32,637 nucleotides of DNA from the NCBI GenBank assembly GCA_036505215.1, contig DASXTW010000208.1, forward strand, positions 1 to 32,637, given 5' to 3'. The position numbers and the translations under genes were made by a program. This DNA is from DASXTW01 sp036505215 (lineage in GTDB: Bacteria; Actinomycetota; UBA4738). The notes beneath the pieces were generated by a model, which saw only the letters and a list, made by a program, of their open reading frames with translations, was not told the DNA's origin and did not search any database. Positions 15,742 through 22,911 of this stretch are shown in pieces. How positions within the stretch are numbered: position 1 is the first letter of the stretch; each line of letters opens with the position of its first letter.

Positions 15742-16560
15742 ATGGAAGCGGCGTTCTTCGATCTCGACAAGACGCTCCTCCCCGGGTCCAGCTTGTTCCC
15801 CCTGGCTCGGGAGATGTACAAGCAGCGGTACTTCGGCGTCCGCGACATCGGCCGCCTCGCCGCGGACCAGGTTCGGTATCGGCTCATCGGGAGCGAGGCC
15901 CAAGGCCCCATGGAGCGCGCCCGTCAGGCGACGCTGGAGGTCATCCGGGGCCGTGCGCGGGACGAGGTCATCGCGTTCGGCCGGTCGGTCGCCAGGGAGG
16001 AGATCCTTCCGCGCCTGTATCCGCAGGCCGTGGATCTGATGGCCAGGCACAAGCGAGCGGGGCGGGCCGTGTACATCGCGTCGTCCTCGCCCCAGGACTA
16101 CCTGGCGCTCCTGGCCGAGGAGCTGTCCATCGACGGCGTGATCGGAACGCGGGCGGAGGTAGTGAACGGCCTGTACACCGGGAATCTCGACGGGCCCATG
16201 ATCCACGGCCCCGAGAAAGCAGCCCGGGTCGAGGAGCTGGCGAAGGAGAAGGCGATCGATCTCGCCCGGTCGTTCGCCTACTCCGACAGCATCAACGATC
16301 TCCCCATGCTGGAACTCGTGGGCCACCCCGTCGCCATGAACCCTGACCGGCAATTGAGGGCGATCGCCCGCCGTCAGGGCTGGCAGGTCTTGGACTTCCG
16401 GACCGCCCGCCGCCGGACCCTGATCGCCTCGGCCGCGGGAGTAGGAGCCGCCGCCTCTGGCGCCGTCGGCTACGCCTTGGGGTATCTGGTCGGAAGACGT
16501 CGGGCCACCCTGACCGAGAGAATCATCGCCGGGCGGATCCGCCAGCTCCGAGCGTCGTAA
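15742..16560 (+). CDS. HAD-IB family phosphatase with C-terminal membrane helix
   Basis: Haloacid-dehalogenase superfamily hydrolase of the SerB-like IB subfamily, 272 residues. Motif I is FDLDKTLLPGSS (catalytic Asp7/Asp9), motif II the Ser run in YIASSSPQDY, motif III a Lys in HGPEKAARV, and motif IV SDSINDLPMLE. The helical cap lies between motifs I and II. The TIGR01490-type architecture, with motif I followed by SLFPLAREMYKQRYF, suggests a lipid-phosphate, phosphoserine-like or aminosugar phosphate substrate, which the sequence does not settle. After residue about 232 a hydrophobic segment (LIASAAGVGAAASGAVGY...) and a basic tail could anchor it to the membrane. It has no close operon partner. 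Confidence 0.85.
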   Translation: MEAAFFDLDKTLLPGSSLFPLAREMYKQRYFGVRDIGRLAADQVRYRLIGSEAQGPMERARQATLEVIRGRARDEVIAFGRSVAREEILPRLYPQAVDLMARHKRAGRAVYIASSSPQDYLALLAEELSIDGVIGTRAEVVNGLYTGNLDGPMIHGPEKAARVEELAKEKAIDLARSFAYSDSINDLPMLELVGHPVAMNPDRQLRAIARRQGWQVLDFRTARRRTLIASAAGVGAAASGAVGYALGYLVGRRRATLTERIIAGRIRQLRAS

Positions 16561-16605
16561 GGGGGCCTTCGCGCCTCAGTCCACCGAAGGAGGCTTACGT
16601 TCGCC

Positions 16606-17415
16606 TCAGGACTTCGCGAAGAACGTCCCCTTGATGTCGACCGTCTGGTCCGAGCCCGGAGGCGTTAGTCCGCTGCAATCGAAGCTTCCCGACAAGGCAT
16701 TGGAGTCTGCGGTGTCGATCGTGACGTTGCACTCCCCCCCCCTCGACCGCACCGTGAGCGCGGTGCCGCCCGGCGGGGTGAAGGAGAACTCCAGCTGGCG
16801 CGGTCTCGGGAGCAATCCGGTCGTGTAATCGCCAGGAGTAGGGTCATCGAAGTCGAACAAGAGCTTCGTCTGCGGGCCGGCCCACTTCGCGATCATGTGG
16901 CGAGTGAACCCCTGGCCCGGCGGCGAGAAACTCTTCTGCTTCAGGTCCTCGCTGAGGGTGAACGCGCCGGTGATGTCGATATGGGTGGTCGTCGGACCGG
17001 TCACCGACCCACCGCCGGAACCGCCGGGACCGGTCTCCTTGGAACGAGTGGTGAGGAACACCACCAGCCCGATGATCAACAGCAGGGCGATGCCCCCTCC
17101 CACGAGGATCCCTCCCCGGCGAGAGCGCGCCTCGACCTCCTCGACTTCCTCTCTCACGGGGCTCTGTTCGGGCGGGATCTTCTGGGCCACCGGCTCCAGC
17201 TCTACGTACCGATGCCATCCATCGAGGCGGCCCTGTTTGGTGGCGGGGAACTCCTCGAACGGGGCTCCCTCTCTTGCGGCGTCCCAGATGCCATAGGAGT
17301 TCGGCCCGAACCCGAAGAGGTAGCGGCCCCCCGAATGGATCACGCCCAGAGGGCGATCTCGAGGGATGCGATCCGTCACCTGCCCGACCGTCGAGCCCTG
17401 CTCCTCATCCGCCAC
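16606..17415 (-). CDS. Single-pass membrane protein of unknown function
   Basis: A 269-residue protein with a cytoplasmic N-terminal half, one transmembrane helix and an extracytoplasmic C-terminal domain. I chose the GTG at 17415 because GGGAGG sits 8 nt upstream; longer readings to 17472 lack it. The first 70 residues contain IHSGGRYLFGFGPNSYGIWDA and LDGWHRYVELEP, a small-domain pattern I have seen only in uncharacterised actinobacterial proteins. A charged segment (VREEVEEVEARSRR) precedes the helix GILVGGGIALLLIIGLVVFL. After a Gly/Ser linker comes a beta-rich domain of about 120 residues with two Cys (GECNVT, FDCSG) and the ending VDIKGTFFAKS. No enzyme motif is visible. Confidence 0.7.
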   Translation of the reverse strand: MADEEQGSTVGQVTDRIPRDRPLGVIHSGGRYLFGFGPNSYGIWDAAREGAPFEEFPATKQGRLDGWHRYVELEPVAQKIPPEQSPVREEVEEVEARSRRGGILVGGGIALLLIIGLVVFLTTRSKETGPGGSGGGSVTGPTTTHIDITGAFTLSEDLKQKSFSPPGQGFTRHMIAKWAGPQTKLLFDFDDPTPGDYTTGLLPRPRQLEFSFTPPGGTALTVRSRGGECNVTIDTADSNALSGSFDCSGLTPPGSDQTVDIKGTFFAKS

Positions 17416-17494
17416 CGCGCTCACCTCCCGTGATTGGCGCACAGTATCGAACGCGGAGGGTGAAACCGGCAACGGGGGTCCAGGTGGGAGAGCC

Positions 17495-17848
17495 CTACCG
17501 GCGGCGGCGCGAGCGTGGGGGTCCCCGGCGGGTGTTCTTCTTCTTCCTCTTCACCGCTTGGGGCGCTTGCGTGGGGTCGGGGAGCCCTTCCTTGCCTTCC
17601 TCGACAGCCGAGACCACCTGTCTGGCCACCGAATCTTCGCCCGGCCCCGCTCCGAGCATGAGCTGGAACAACACTCGCTGCTCGAGCTGCTGGATGGTGT
17701 CGACGACAGCCCGGCGCTCGTTGCCTTTGACCGACCAGGTCGCGAATATGCGGCCCGAGGGCAGGACGTCCACTCGGAGCGGCGCTTCACCGATTCGGCC
17801 TGACCAAACCGTCTTTCCAGCCTGCTGTTCGTCCAAGATGTTCCTCAC
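17495..17848 (-). CDS. Small hypothetical protein with strongly basic C-terminal tail
   Basis: A 117-residue protein I do not recognise. The GTG at 17848 has a GGAAGGAAA ribosome binding site. Residues 1-45 look like a small beta unit (VWSGRIGEAPLRVDVLPSGRIFATWSVKG). They are followed by an amphipathic helix (RAVVDTIQQLEQRVLFQLML), an acidic linker and a C-terminal tail of about 20 residues made almost only of Lys and Arg (KRKKKNTRRG..RSRRRR). Such tails commonly contact nucleic acid. It is divergent from the DNA ligase gene, with 100 nt or so between the starts, which makes a DNA-related role worth testing. Nothing else supports that. Confidence 0.6.
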   Translation of the reverse strand: MRNILDEQQAGKTVWSGRIGEAPLRVDVLPSGRIFATWSVKGNERRAVVDTIQQLEQRVLFQLMLGAGPGEDSVARQVVSAVEEGKEGLPDPTQAPQAVKRKKKNTRRGPPRSRRRR

Positions 17849-17949
17849 ACGTTTCCTTCCGCAGTGCCCACGATCAGCCTAGGTGGGCGAGGATGGGTGG
17901 GTGGGTCCGAAACTCGCGACCGCATCACCAGGGTAGCATGCCGGACGCA

Positions 17950-18987
17950 ATGAACCTTCCGTTCCAGCCTCCTCTGGCTCCAATGGAAGCCAAGCATGTG
18001 GCTGCGCTGCCCCCTGCCGACGGGTGGCAGTACGAGCCGAAGTGGGATGGGTTCCGGGCGATCGCGTTTCGAGACGGGATCGAGGTTTCCTTGTCCAGCC
18101 GCAAGGAGCTGCCGTTCAACCGCTATTTCCCAGAGATCGTGGAGGCCGTCCAGACCCTCTCGGAGAAGCGACTCGTCCTCGACGGTGAGATCGTGGTCTT
18201 CACGCCCGACGGGAAAGGTCTGGACTTCGACGCGTTGCTCCAGCGCATCCATCCTGCGGAGTCACGCGTTCGCCGGCTGGCGAAGGAGACCCCCGCGTCG
18301 TTCATCGCCTTCGACCTGCTGGCCCGGAAGGATCGCGATCTCCGGAGCAGCCCGCTTCGCGATCGCCGCCTCGGGCTCGAGAAGGTGATGAACCCGGGCG
18401 AGCCCCCTCTTCACCTCAGCCCCCGGACGCAGGACCGAAAACTGGCCACAAAGTGGCTGGAGGCATTCGTCGTCCAGGGATTGGACGGCGTCGTGGCCAA
18501 GCGGCTCGACTCGATCTATCGCTCGGGCGAGCGGGAGATGCTCAAGGTGAAACGAGAGCGAACGGCCGACTGTGTGGTGATCGGGTTCCGGTGGGCCAAG
18601 GACCTGAAGGGCGAGGCTGTGGGCTCACTGCTGCTCGGGCTGTACGGTCCGGACGGTGAGCTTTGGCAGGTGGGCTTCAGCTCCGGATTCACCCAGCCGG
18701 CCCGCCGCGAGCTCGTCAAGAAGCTCCGTCCGTACCGGGAAGGAACTTCGCCCGAACCGCCGCCGGGCCAGGCGGCCATGAGCCGGTGGGCCCAGGGGAA
18801 GGACCTGTCGTACGAGCGGCTCCGGCCCGAGCTGGTGGTCGAGGTGGCCTTCGACCAGGTGACAGGGCACCGGATCCGTCACGGCTCGCGATTCGTGCGG
18901 TGGCGGCCGGACAAACCACCCGAACAGTGCACGTTCGAACAGCTCGTGCAGCCGGCCAACATCAACCTGCGCAATCTCCTCGGCTGA
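17950..18987 (+). CDS. ATP-dependent DNA ligase (LigC-like)
   Basis: Seals nicks in DNA using ATP, forming an enzyme-AMP intermediate on Lys31 of the motif I sequence YEPKWDGFR. The later nucleotidyltransferase motifs follow in order: SSRKELPF (motif Ia region), VLDGEIVVF (III), SFIAFDLL (IIIa), GLDGVVAKRLDSIY (IV) and LKVKRERTADCVVIGFRW (V). An OB-fold domain is at about 225-345, ending FVRWRPDKPPEQCTFEQL. The size (345 residues) and absence of extra polymerase or nuclease domains match mycobacterial LigC rather than LigD. The start could be ATG 17938 or 17950; TAGCAT at 17934-17939 would produce a transcript beginning just before 17950, which I prefer. No Ku gene is nearby, so an end-joining role is unproven. 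Confidence 0.92.
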   Translation: MNLPFQPPLAPMEAKHVAALPPADGWQYEPKWDGFRAIAFRDGIEVSLSSRKELPFNRYFPEIVEAVQTLSEKRLVLDGEIVVFTPDGKGLDFDALLQRIHPAESRVRRLAKETPASFIAFDLLARKDRDLRSSPLRDRRLGLEKVMNPGEPPLHLSPRTQDRKLATKWLEAFVVQGLDGVVAKRLDSIYRSGEREMLKVKRERTADCVVIGFRWAKDLKGEAVGSLLLGLYGPDGELWQVGFSSGFTQPARRELVKKLRPYREGTSPEPPPGQAAMSRWAQGKDLSYERLRPELVVEVAFDQVTGHRIRHGSRFVRWRPDKPPEQCTFEQLVQPANINLRNLLG

Positions 18988-18997
18988 TCGAGTTCGC

Positions 18998-20821
18998 TCA
19001 CCCGCCAGAGCGGGCCTTCGGCAGGTGCCACTTGTCGATGTTCCAGAACGGCCCATTGGGCGAGGAGCTGTACGTGTCGATCGGGCCGGCCACCTTGTCG
19101 GTCCGCCAAGCAGTGATCTGCGGCAATTGGTAAAGCGGTAGGCCGATGAAATCCTGGGCCTCAAGCCCGTAGATCTGATCCATCAATTGCAGCCGCTTCC
19201 CGGGGTCGAGCTCACGATCGCTCTGGTGCATCAGCTCCGTGGCCTGCCGGTTGCACCAATGCCCCCAGTTGCCGCCGGTGAAACCGTTCGCCTTCGTCGG
19301 GATGCTCTCGCAGGCCAGGTTGGAGGTGACGCTGGGGTCCCACCCTCCGGTGGCGAAGTCGATGATGGTGAACTTTCCATGTCGGGCGATGTCATCGAAC
19401 AACATCCCCGCTTCGTAGTTCTCGATCTTGAACTCGATGCCGGCTTGGATCGCCTTTTCCTTCAGGAGGTCCTGCGTTGCCGTGCGCCGCTCGTTCGTGG
19501 AGACCGTGGAGTAACCGATAACCAGCTTCTTGCCGCCCTTGGAACAGGGTATCGAGGAGCAGTCGTAGCCATCGCTCTCCAGGATCGACTTGGCCCTCTT
19601 AGGGTCGTACGTGAACTGCTCAAAGGGCCGTGTCTGGCACCACGGCCCAACCTGCGGGAAGGCGATGAAGCCGCAACTCAGCACTTCCGCGTTCGGGTTG
19701 ATCGGCTTCACCAGCGCGTCGACTACCGCCTGCCGATCGATGGCGTACATGAGGGCCTCCCGGACCTCGGGGTCGTCGAGGGGCGGGGAACTCACGTTGA
19801 ACCACAGGGCCTCGAAGGTGTCACCGTCGCCCCCGACCGCTCGCACCTTCGGTTTCCCCGACAGCCGGGAGAGAACGTCGAGGTCGGTCGTGTAGATCTG
19901 GGCCGCCGCGATGTCGCCGACGAGGATCGACTGAATCACCGAGGACTGGGGGAACCAGCGCGGGACGAACGTGACCTGGTCGAGCAGCGGGGCCGGGCCA
20001 TAGTACCTGTCGTTCCGGACCAGCACCGTCTGGGCGACGCTCCAGGATTTCAGGACCCATGGACCGCCGGAGAACGGGATCGTGTGCTGCATCTCGTTTG
20101 CCAGGTTGGGCTTGGGATCGTTCGCGAACTGCGGGAAGGCCGCCTTCTCCAAGACCCCGGCGGACGGCCCCCCGAACAGATCCGGCCAGTCCACGAATAC
20201 GTCCTTGAACCGGATAACGACTGTGCCCGGGTCGGAGCCATCGATCGAAGCGATCTGGTCGTAAGAGACCGTGGCATAAGCGGCCTCGGTGTTCAGGATG
20301 GCCCGCCAGGTGAACTCGAAGTCGGCAGAAGTAATGGGCTTCCCATCAGCCCAGGTGGCCTTGGGATTCAGATGATAGGTCAGGGTGAAGGGGTTCTCCG
20401 TGAGTCCCCCGTTCGCCAGCGAAGGGGCCTCGGTGAGGAGAGGCGAAGCCACCCAGTTCCCATGCTCGTCCAGGACCATGGCATGGGGGAGGACGTGCTG
20501 GAGCACGGTCCACCAGGCCGAGGTGGCCGAGCCGCATCCCGTGATGGGGTTCAGGCACTCTGGGTAGTCGCTGCCCAGCACGATCGCACCGCCGCGAGTG
20601 CTCGCCGGCCTTGGCTCCTCGGAGCGATGCATGAAGGCGTACGCGGCCAGGCCGATGGCTGCGGCGGCCACCGCGAAGGCGACGACGGCAGCGACCAGGC
20701 GCTGCCTGGACGGGCCCGGAGGCCTTCTTCGCATGTCTCGCAGGCGGGACTCGACGTCTACGGCGCGGCGGTCCACCAGCTCCGCCAGCCGGACATGGGT
20801 CTCTCGATCGGTGTCACTCAT
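18998..20821 (-). CDS. Membrane-anchored family 5 solute-binding protein coupled to an ECF sigma factor; candidate sensor/anti-sigma protein
   Basis: A 607-residue protein. Residues 1-41 are hydrophilic and charged (DRETHVRLAELVDRRAVDVE then a basic RRRPPGPSRQR). Residues 42-63 are one transmembrane helix, and about 75-607 are a full peptide-type solute-binding domain. The domain parallels the left-edge lipoprotein (ITSADFEFTWRAIL, IPFSGGPWVLKSW, LVRNDRYYG, SPPLDDPEVREALMYAIDRQAV, YDCSSIPCSKGGKKLVI), with roughly half or more of the residues identical by eye. The basic flank predicts a cytoplasmic N-terminus and an external binding domain. There is no lipobox. Its ATG overlaps the sigma factor stop by 8 nt and no ABC permease or ATPase gene is adjacent. 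The layout resembles actinobacterial anti-sigma proteins: short cytoplasmic segment, helix, external sensor. I infer a ligand-sensing sigma regulator. A simple anchored transport protein is the alternative. Confidence 0.85.
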   Translation of the reverse strand: MSDTDRETHVRLAELVDRRAVDVESRLRDMRRRPPGPSRQRLVAAVVAFAVAAAAIGLAAYAFMHRSEEPRPASTRGGAIVLGSDYPECLNPITGCGSATSAWWTVLQHVLPHAMVLDEHGNWVASPLLTEAPSLANGGLTENPFTLTYHLNPKATWADGKPITSADFEFTWRAILNTEAAYATVSYDQIASIDGSDPGTVVIRFKDVFVDWPDLFGGPSAGVLEKAAFPQFANDPKPNLANEMQHTIPFSGGPWVLKSWSVAQTVLVRNDRYYGPAPLLDQVTFVPRWFPQSSVIQSILVGDIAAAQIYTTDLDVLSRLSGKPKVRAVGGDGDTFEALWFNVSSPPLDDPEVREALMYAIDRQAVVDALVKPINPNAEVLSCGFIAFPQVGPWCQTRPFEQFTYDPKRAKSILESDGYDCSSIPCSKGGKKLVIGYSTVSTNERRTATQDLLKEKAIQAGIEFKIENYEAGMLFDDIARHGKFTIIDFATGGWDPSVTSNLACESIPTKANGFTGGNWGHWCNRQATELMHQSDRELDPGKRLQLMDQIYGLEAQDFIGLPLYQLPQITAWRTDKVAGPIDTYSSSPNGPFWNIDKWHLPKARSGG

Positions 20822-21362
20822 CGTTCGATCTCTCCTGATAGGTCGATTGAAGGGCGGCGGCCAGCGCTCGGCGTCCTCGCGTGAGGTGGACCCGGACCGT
20901 GCTGGGAAGCATCCGGAGAAATCGCGCAGCGGTGCGGACGTCCAGCCCGGCGTAGTCCACGAGCGCCAAACAGATCCTCTGGCGTCCGCTCAGCCCGCCG
21001 AGAGCCCCGGCGAGGGTCACGCGATCCGCCACGGCGGCCATCTCATCGGCTGAGGTGGTCTCTCCGATGTCTCCCAACCGAGCCGCGACGTGCAGCCGTT
21101 GCCGACGAAGGTGCGAGCGGGCCAGGTTGACAGCCACCTTGAACACGAAGTTGCGTGCGTGCTCCCCGGATTCCATTCGCTCCCACCGGACGTACAACCG
21201 AGCGAAGCTCTCCTGGGCGAGGTCCTCGCCCGTTTCGAAGTCGTGGACCACGAGCGCCACCGTCCGGGCGACAACCGGGAAGTGTTGCCTGAAGAATCCG
21301 TCGAAGTCTTCCGCCGACGTTGTCTCCTCCAGGACCGCCTCCGACTCCGTGCGCACACCCAC
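20814..21362 (-). CDS. ECF-type RNA polymerase sigma factor
   Basis: Alternative sigma-70 family factor with only regions 2 and 4 (182 residues). Region 2 spans about 18-90: FDGFFRQHFPVVARTVALVV, then EDLAQESFARLYVRWERM and FVFKVAVNLARSHLRRQR. Region 4 is at about 117-172: LGGLSGRQRICLALVDYAGLDVRTAARFLRMLPSTVRVHLTRGRRAL, with a helix-turn-helix. The linker between them is acidic. Translation starts at a GTG inside an inverted repeat (21362-21395). Its stop lies within the start of the solute-binding membrane protein (8-nt overlap), which implies fixed stoichiometry of the two products. The Asp-box protein gene is 59 nt upstream on the same strand. Its regulon is unknown. I saw no matching ECF promoter directly upstream that would show autoregulation. 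Confidence 0.92.
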   Translation of the reverse strand: MGVRTESEAVLEETTSAEDFDGFFRQHFPVVARTVALVVHDFETGEDLAQESFARLYVRWERMESGEHARNFVFKVAVNLARSHLRRQRLHVAARLGDIGETTSADEMAAVADRVTLAGALGGLSGRQRICLALVDYAGLDVRTAARFLRMLPSTVRVHLTRGRRALAAALQSTYQERSNDE

Positions 21363-21395
21363 ATGTACGTCTGGGGGTCGCGTCGCGCGTACATG
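21362..21395. repeat. Inverted repeat spanning the sigma factor start region
   Basis: CATGTACG (21362-21369) and CGTACATG (21388-21395) are perfect inverted copies 18 nt apart. A second overlapping palindrome TCGCGC-N6-GCGCGA sits at 21383-21400. One arm covers the first base of the GTG start, so an mRNA hairpin here would affect translation. As DNA it could be an operator. There is no direct evidence for either. Confidence 0.45.
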
Positions 21396-21421
21396 CGCGA
21401 GCGATCTGGTCCGAAGTTAGC

Positions 21422-22864
21422 TCAGGCAGCCTCTGGAATCGTGGCAGCCCACATAGTCACGTGATGGCCGCCCACTCCGGCTGGAGCAAACGACCGGCAC
21501 CATACGATCACCAGCGACTTGGCCGACACCGCCACTCCTACGTAGTCACCGAGGAACCGCGTTCGATCCGGGCGGACCACCGCGGCAAAGCGCAGGTCGG
21601 CCGGTGGCCCGATCGTTCGCTCCTGTTCGAAGCTCACGCCTCGGTCCGTCGAGGTGATCGATCGCAGCTGCACCAGTTGGGACGGTCTTCCCTCCGATAT
21701 CGCCCGGGTGAAGTACACGACATGAACCCGATCGTCGAGTGCAGCCACAGCCGGCTGCAGATGATCGGTTCCGCTCCCTGAGGTGTCCGGGTTCACTTTC
21801 GCGGGTCGGGTCCATGTCGTTCCACGGTCCACCGAGCGGGCCAGGACGACGTCATTCAGTCCGTCCTCGCGCCTGGTCGCATCCTCCCAAACGACGAACA
21901 AGGTCCCCGTGACTGGATCGGCGGCGGCTTCCTCCACGCCCGTGGCACGGAAACCTCGACTGATGCGGGACCGCATCACCCCGACCTCGATCGGGGGACC
22001 GAACGACGTACCTCCATCGTGCGATGTCCTCGACACCAGGCGAGGTCGCTGCTGCCTGGGGCGAGGGCTGATGTAGACGACGGTGAGCCCCCCGTCCGGT
22101 CCGAGGATCACGCTCGGTACGAACCCTCTGCCCGGCGACACGAAGCGGCTCGCGCTCCAGGTCGCGGCCCGGTCGTCGGACCACCTCACCGCGACGCGGT
22201 CCCCGTGGACGTAGGTCACGTACACGCGGCCGGCGTAAGTGCTCGACGAGCCATGGTCCACGGCTATCCGAGGGAAGTCGTCACCCGGGCGTGCCGGATA
22301 TCGCTCGATGAACACGGGCGCGTTCCACGTTCGACCTCCGTCGTCGGAGCGATTGACGGCGATACCCCCTTCTCGATCAGGTCCTCGAATGAGGATGCTC
22401 GAGGCGTATGCCGAGCCGTCTGGCCCGAACGCGACGCTGGGGTCGGACGCTCTGCGGTAGGCCCCTCCGAACACCCGGGTCAGTCCGGGGAGCACACCAG
22501 AAGTCCACGTCCTTCCTCCATCCAGCGACGAGGCGAAGCCGATCGCGGCCGCCCCTCCGTCGGGAAAACGACCCTCCTGGAAGACGGCAACGACCACGTC
22601 GGGACGCTTCGGGTCGACTGCGACGTACGGTTCGACGAGCGTGTCGGGCTCGGATCCGGCCGGTCCGATCAAGGATTGGCGGGCGATCTCCCGAACCCGC
22701 TCACCGTCCGGCCTGTTCGACGGCACACTGGCCGAAAAAGGCGACGGTGAGGCACGTGCCGGCCGTGACGGAACGGCAGGCTGGAGCCGGGTCCCGGACG
22801 GCACGAAGATCAGAACGGCCAGAGCGACCGAGGGGATCAGGCGAACGAGGCGTCGTATGGTCAT
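21422..22864 (-). CDS. Secreted Asp-box (BNR) repeat beta-propeller protein
   Basis: Exported 480-residue protein with an N-terminal signal (RLIPSVALAVLIFV) and a Pro/Ser-rich linker. A sialidase-like beta-propeller follows with six Asp-box motifs: SLDGGRTW, SDDGGRTW, SDDRAATW, SHDGGTSF, SVDRGTTW and STDRGVSF. Between them are the repeating strands typical of the fold (VEPYVAVDPKRPDVVVAVF, DPSVAFGPDGSAYAS, FPRIAVDHG). Asp-boxes mark the fold, not the activity. I cannot identify the full arginine triad and nucleophile Tyr of a true sialidase, so binding or another hydrolase role is equally likely. It lies directly upstream of the ECF sigma gene on the same strand and may belong to the same signalling unit or regulon. 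The ATG at 22864 has a purine run immediately before it, unusually close. Confidence 0.82.
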   Translation of the reverse strand: MTIRRLVRLIPSVALAVLIFVPSGTRLQPAVPSRPARASPSPFSASVPSNRPDGERVREIARQSLIGPAGSEPDTLVEPYVAVDPKRPDVVVAVFQEGRFPDGGAAAIGFASSLDGGRTWTSGVLPGLTRVFGGAYRRASDPSVAFGPDGSAYASSILIRGPDREGGIAVNRSDDGGRTWNAPVFIERYPARPGDDFPRIAVDHGSSSTYAGRVYVTYVHGDRVAVRWSDDRAATWSASRFVSPGRGFVPSVILGPDGGLTVVYISPRPRQQRPRLVSRTSHDGGTSFGPPIEVGVMRSRISRGFRATGVEEAAADPVTGTLFVVWEDATRREDGLNDVVLARSVDRGTTWTRPAKVNPDTSGSGTDHLQPAVAALDDRVHVVYFTRAISEGRPSQLVQLRSITSTDRGVSFEQERTIGPPADLRFAAVVRPDRTRFLGDYVGVAVSAKSLVIVWCRSFAPAGVGGHHVTMWAATIPEAA

Positions 22865-22870
22865 CTCCCC

Positions 22871-22876
22871 TAGAAT
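22871..22876 (+). promoter_or_regulatory. Possible -10 box TAGAAT for trpB2
   Basis: TAGAAT lies in the 47-nt gap between the divergent Asp-box gene and the tryptophan synthase gene. It would start transcription near 22883, giving a leader with the strong AGGAGG at 22901-22906. No clear -35 box is seen. Confidence 0.35.
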
Positions 22877-22911
22877 CCACCAACACGATGAGGCCGGGTA
22901 AGGAGGAAACC

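Noticed and set aside
19187..20884. 565-residue plus-strand open frame
   Set aside because: Antisense to the solute-binding membrane protein; no recognisable domain, and composition typical of a complementary-strand shadow.
21422..22864. Calling the Asp-box protein a sialidase
   Set aside because: Asp-boxes show the propeller fold only; I could not identify the complete catalytic set of a sialidase.
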